Origin: Thermofilaceae archaeon
Lineage (GTDB): Archaea > Thermoproteota > Thermoprotei > Thermofilales > B69-G16
Assembly (NCBI GenBank): GCA_027017165.1
Contig: JALURF010000159.1
Span: 1 to 8,740 of the forward strand
Length of the DNA stretch: 8,740 nucleotides
Direction: 5' to 3'
Each line of letters starts with the position of its first letter. The first letter of the stretch is position 1. Below the pieces are notes generated by a model. The model ran no database searches. It was not told the DNA's origin and saw nothing but the letters and a program-made list of their open reading frames with translations. Shown here piece by piece: positions 7,164-8,740 of the stretch. Made by a program: the position numbers and the translations under genes.

Positions 7164-7778
7164 ATGCTCTGGGACTTCATAGCCCTAATTCTAGGGCTCG
7201 CATCGGGAATAGCCGGAATATATTTCGCACTAAAAGCCCTCGGCTTCAGAGAATACCTCGGCGGAAAACACGCCAAACCATGGGCAATACCCAAAGAAGA
7301 ACTCTACCACAGACTCCTCGCCCTAAACCGAGACGACCTCCCCTACGAAATCAAACCAGACAAAAGCGGAAAATGCGACCTAATCCTAGAATGGAAACTC
7401 GCCGACGCAAAATGGTACGGAATCTTCAGCAAAAACCGATTCAGCAAATGGTACAAAGTCTACATGCTCCTCGACGACACCCGAAAATCCCTACGCTACC
7501 TAGAAGAAACAGGAACAATCGAATGGCAAACCGGAGCCAAAGGCCTAGAACCCATCATACACATAAACTATAACAGAACATTCTTCAGAGGAAAAATACT
7601 ATTCACACGAGAATACTCCATAACCTACGGCATAAAAGAAAACCTAAAACCCGGAAAAATCTACAACTACCAATTCGACACCACACAACCCATCAACAAA
7701 ATCCGAAAAACAGCAGAACAAGCAGGATGGGAACCAGTCCCCGTCACAACCATGAAACACGTGACACACAAACACTAA
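7164..7778 (+). CDS. Membrane-anchored protein of unknown function, extreme A/C-ending codons
   Basis: I do not recognise this 204-residue protein with confidence. Residues 3-25 (FIALILGLASGIAGIYFALKA) form one transmembrane segment. A cytoplasmic or external domain of about 170 residues follows, rich in Trp, Tyr and basic residues. Its segments include CDLILEWKLADAKWYGIF (71-88), VYMLLDDTRKSLRYLEETG (99-117), TFFRGKILFTREYSITYG (139-156) and QAGWEPVPV (186-194). Alternating charged and aromatic stretches suggest a beta-rich fold. The ATG is supported by the TATA box 28 bases upstream. From codon 34 to the stop, every codon that has a choice ends in A or C except one TAT and one GTG, unlike any gene to its left. 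The skew continues into the opposite-strand alba gene, so it reflects position more than foreign origin. It converges with alba; no functional link is shown. Confidence 0.8.
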   Translation: MLWDFIALILGLASGIAGIYFALKALGFREYLGGKHAKPWAIPKEELYHRLLALNRDDLPYEIKPDKSGKCDLILEWKLADAKWYGIFSKNRFSKWYKVYMLLDDTRKSLRYLEETGTIEWQTGAKGLEPIIHINYNRTFFRGKILFTREYSITYGIKENLKPGKIYNYQFDTTQPINKIRKTAEQAGWEPVPVTTMKHVTHKH

Positions 7779-7860
7779 CACAAACCCAATACACAACACA
7801 CACAAAACCGACACAATCATCAACAAAATCCAACCAACTACAAAACCAAACTACCTACAA
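7779..7860 (+). other. A+C-rich low-complexity spacer between convergent genes
   Basis: This is the tail of the space between the 204-residue gene and alba. In positions 7801-7860 I count 53 A or C, 6 T and 1 G. There is no open frame with gene-like content, and no clear hairpin or repeat unit, only CA/CAA/ACA-like runs. It is the purest part of the amino-rich half of the skew domain, where no coding constraint applies. Confidence 0.7.
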
Positions 7861-7887
7861 GATAAAAAGGAACAAAAAATAAAATAC
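7861..7887 (-). terminator. T-rich terminator after alba
   Basis: On the minus strand the alba stop is overlapped by the 10-base palindrome AAGCCGGCTT (7888-7897). GTATTTTATTTTTTG and then CCTTTTTATC follow. Repeated T runs just past the stop are the archaeal intrinsic termination signal, and the palindrome may add a small stem. It fits a strongly expressed monocistronic gene. Confidence 0.6.
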
Positions 7888-7896
7888 AAGCCGGCT

Positions 7897-8181
7897 TTAC
7901 TCCTCCTTCTTTTCCAACACAATCTCGATAGTCGACACAGTACGCTGCTTACCAGGCTCACCGACAACCTCACTGTCAATCTTAACATCAGCAATATCAA
8001 CCTGATCCTTCAAAAACCTCGTCCGCACAATCTCCGCAGTATCCACAGCCTTCGAAATAGCCCTACCACGCGCCTTAATAACAACCCGCTTCGCACCCTG
8101 ATGAAACTGAATCACAGTAGCAAGCACATAATTCATTACGCTCTTTTGTCCCACAAGGATCTGCCCTTCCTGTGCTGACAT
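7897..8181 (-). CDS. alba: Alba family DNA/RNA-binding chromatin protein
   Basis: Small, abundant dimeric nucleoid and RNA-binding protein of 94 residues, the usual length. It matches crenarchaeal Alba1: VMNYVLATV (15-23), VVIKARGRAISKAVDTAEIVR (33-53, the DNA-contacting loop and helix), RFL (55-57, with Phe56 matching the dimer-dimer contact Phe60 of Sulfolobus Alba1) and STIEIVL (83-89). In Sulfolobus the sequence I-G-K16-K17-P precedes VMNYV, and Lys16 is the acetylation site. Here it is V-G-Q12-K13-S, so the first Lys is Gln. The ATG at 8181 has GTGA about five bases upstream and TATA candidates beyond it. Codons end in G or T in about 82 of 94 cases, the mirror of the A/C bias in the convergent plus-strand gene. 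It is monocistronic with its own terminator. Confidence 0.96.
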   Translation of the reverse strand: MSAQEGQILVGQKSVMNYVLATVIQFHQGAKRVVIKARGRAISKAVDTAEIVRTRFLKDQVDIADVKIDSEVVGEPGKQRTVSTIEIVLEKKEE

Positions 8182-8206
8182 GTTTTCACTCTTGTTGGTT
8201 TGTGCG

Positions 8207-8216
8207 TTTTTTAAAA
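8207..8216 (-). promoter_or_regulatory. TATA-like box for alba
   Basis: TTTTAAAAAA on the minus strand is centred about 30 bases before the alba ATG, giving a leader of a few bases. A second box, CTTATATCT (complement of 8225-8233), would start the RNA near 8203 and give a leader of about 20 bases containing the GTGA site. Both are plausible, and a highly expressed gene may use either. The strand-composition switch falls at this promoter. Confidence 0.5.
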
Positions 8217-8331
8217 TCGTGGGTAGATATAAGTCTTTCTGTTGGGGGTGTGTTGTTGTGATTATTTTCTCGGGTTTTTGTTTATGTGGTTTGGAGGTTA
8301 TTCGGGTGATAAGTATTTGTGTGGATTGGTC

Positions 8332-8420
8332 TTGGGGTTGTTTAGTTTGGTTGGGGGTTAGAGTTGTTTATCTTGTTTCTCGCTATATTGTTTGGGGTTG
8401 TTTGTCGGGAGTTGGGGGTT
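8332..8420 (+). repeat. Imperfect two-copy G-rich direct repeat, period about 60
   Basis: TTGGGGTTGTTT occurs exactly at 8332-8343 and again at 8392-8403. Each copy is followed 6-7 bases later by GTTGGGGGTT (8350-8359 and 8411-8420). The same pair of elements in the same order and spacing suggests a diverged tandem duplication of about 60 bases; the downstream 30 bases of each unit do not align well. In such biased DNA some similarity is expected by chance, so the call is cautious. Confidence 0.4.
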
Positions 8421-8626
8421 TGTGGTGGTAAAATGTTGATTGTTTGTCTTCTAGTTCTGGTTTTTGGGTTTTGATTGTTTTTCGCTCTTGGTGTTAAATG
8501 GTATGGCTTATATTTCTGCTTGGCGCTTATAGTTCATGGAGAAGTGATGCTCGCGCAGGTCATAAAGATGCTCTGCAAGTACTACTGGTCTAATAGCGTT
8601 GTTTTATTTTCTTGTTTTAGTTTAAC

Positions 8627-8633
8627 TTATATT
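8627..8633 (+). promoter_or_regulatory. TATA-like box for the terminal gene
   Basis: TTATATT is centred about 33 bases before the ATG at 8663 and about 21 before the in-frame ATG at 8651. A start site near 8656 would exclude the 8651 ATG and give a leader of a few bases for 8663. The surrounding DNA is T-rich, so the match is not strong. Confidence 0.35.
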
Positions 8634-8662
8634 GTTTGGTGAATGCATTTATGGGGGTTTGT

Positions 8663-8740
8663 ATGATTGAGGTTGAAAAGTTTGAGGATGGTAGCGTATT
8701 GGAGGTTCCAGAGTCCTGGATAAGATGTATTGAAAAGAAG
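8663..8740 (+). CDS. N-terminal end of an unidentified gene, cut by the window edge
   Basis: An open frame runs to the edge and encodes 26 residues, MIEVEKFEDGSVLEV then PESWIRCIEKK. It looks like real soluble protein: charged and hydrophobic residues alternate, and it lacks the Val/Trp/Cys excess of the neighbouring noncoding DNA. The ATG at 8663 is preferred from the TATA spacing and a GGGG run six bases upstream; the in-frame ATG at 8651 would add M-G-V-C. The frame opens at 8621. Seventeen of 26 codons end in G or T, in line with the local plus-strand bias. Too little is visible to name a family. Confidence 0.6.
   Translation, partial: MIEVEKFEDGSVLEVPESWIRCIEKK

Larger units (their letters stand above)
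8182..8662. other. 481-base G+T-rich stretch with no convincing gene
   Basis: Between alba and the last gene the plus strand is strongly G+T-rich; in 8341-8400 I count 50 of 60 bases as G or T. Runs of three or more G occur at 8221, 8244, 8272, 8334, 8353, 8394, 8407, 8414 and 8466, while runs of C are absent. An 83-codon open frame here gives a Val/Trp/Cys-rich string typical of G+T-rich DNA and is not believed. An imperfect 60-base repeat sits at 8332-8420. Positions 8500-8600 have more ordinary composition, with a TATA-like box before them and a T-rich stretch after, and may hold a small transcript. The promoter of the last gene lies at the right end. I recognise no tRNA, rRNA or CRISPR. 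Confidence 0.6.

Noticed and set aside
7280..7573. A 97-codon plus-strand frame inside the 204-residue gene
   Set aside because: It is a shifted-frame shadow rich in Arg/Pro/Gln/Asn created by A+C bias; the other frame has a promoter, a membrane segment and protein-like content.
7644..7826. A 60-codon minus-strand frame rich in Cys, Val and Phe
   Set aside because: The antisense of A+C-rich DNA automatically gives Val/Cys/Phe/Gly codons. It looks like a membrane peptide only because of composition.
8180..8431. An 83-codon plus-strand open frame overlapping the alba start
   Set aside because: Its product is a Val/Trp/Cys/Gly-rich string forced by G+T-rich DNA. It overlaps the alba start on the other strand and has no family resemblance or promoter at the right place.
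8541..8600. A canonical C/D box guide RNA
   Set aside because: The C-like boxes are degenerate and no CTGA D or D' box occurs at the required spacing, so it is mentioned only as a possible small transcript.
7164..8662. A horizontally acquired island or integrated element
   Set aside because: The unusual composition includes alba, a core archaeal gene, and changes sign within the region. There is no integrase, tRNA target or flanking repeat, so a positional strand effect fits better than import.
1..8740. CRISPR arrays, tRNA or rRNA genes, insertion sequences
   Set aside because: Scanning both strands by eye, I saw no regularly spaced repeats, no cloverleaf-like tRNA arms, no rRNA core sequences and no transposase motifs or terminal inverted repeats.

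Overview
The window looks like a chromosomal segment of a hyperthermophilic archaeon, most likely a crenarchaeon (Thermoprotei-like). The reasons are a crenarchaeal-type Alba chromatin protein, an archaeal-type tryptophanyl-tRNA synthetase, a TldD-family protease, and TATA boxes lying about 25 to 28 bases before start codons with almost no 5' leader. Genus cannot be fixed from the sequence alone.

Layout. Positions 1-1397 hold tldD on the minus strand, followed at the edge by the first five codons of a coupled gene that is probably its partner tldE/pmbA. A 70-base divergent promoter region separates tldD from a plus-strand D-2-hydroxyacid dehydrogenase (1472-2446). A secreted GH63-like (alpha/alpha)6 glycosidase follows (2487-4622). 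Its reading frame continues after one TAA for another 135 codons (4623-5030), which encode a beta-rich tail and a C-terminal membrane anchor. The intact ancestral enzyme was therefore probably surface-anchored and about 847 residues long. trpS (5055-6191, minus) is convergent with it. Divergent from trpS is a decayed GNAT acetyltransferase pseudogene (about 6339-6925), with three frame changes and one stop.

The right end is different. A 204-residue membrane-anchored protein of unknown function (7164-7778, plus) converges on alba (7897-8181, minus). Upstream of alba lies a 481-base stretch without a convincing gene (8182-8662), and then the start of an unidentified gene (8663 to the edge). From about 7170 to about 8150 the plus strand is heavily A+C-rich, regardless of which strand is coding. 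From about 8190 onward it is heavily G+T-rich. This amino/keto skew switches sign at the alba promoter. That is the pattern expected around a replication origin or another site of persistent bidirectional unwinding, and it is the most unusual signal in the window.

The left genes do not form one pathway: proteolysis/peptide modification (TldD), 2-oxoacid reduction, extracellular sugar hydrolysis and tRNA charging. Two damaged genes within 2.5 kb suggest either a locally decaying region or sequencing errors, and raw reads would separate these.
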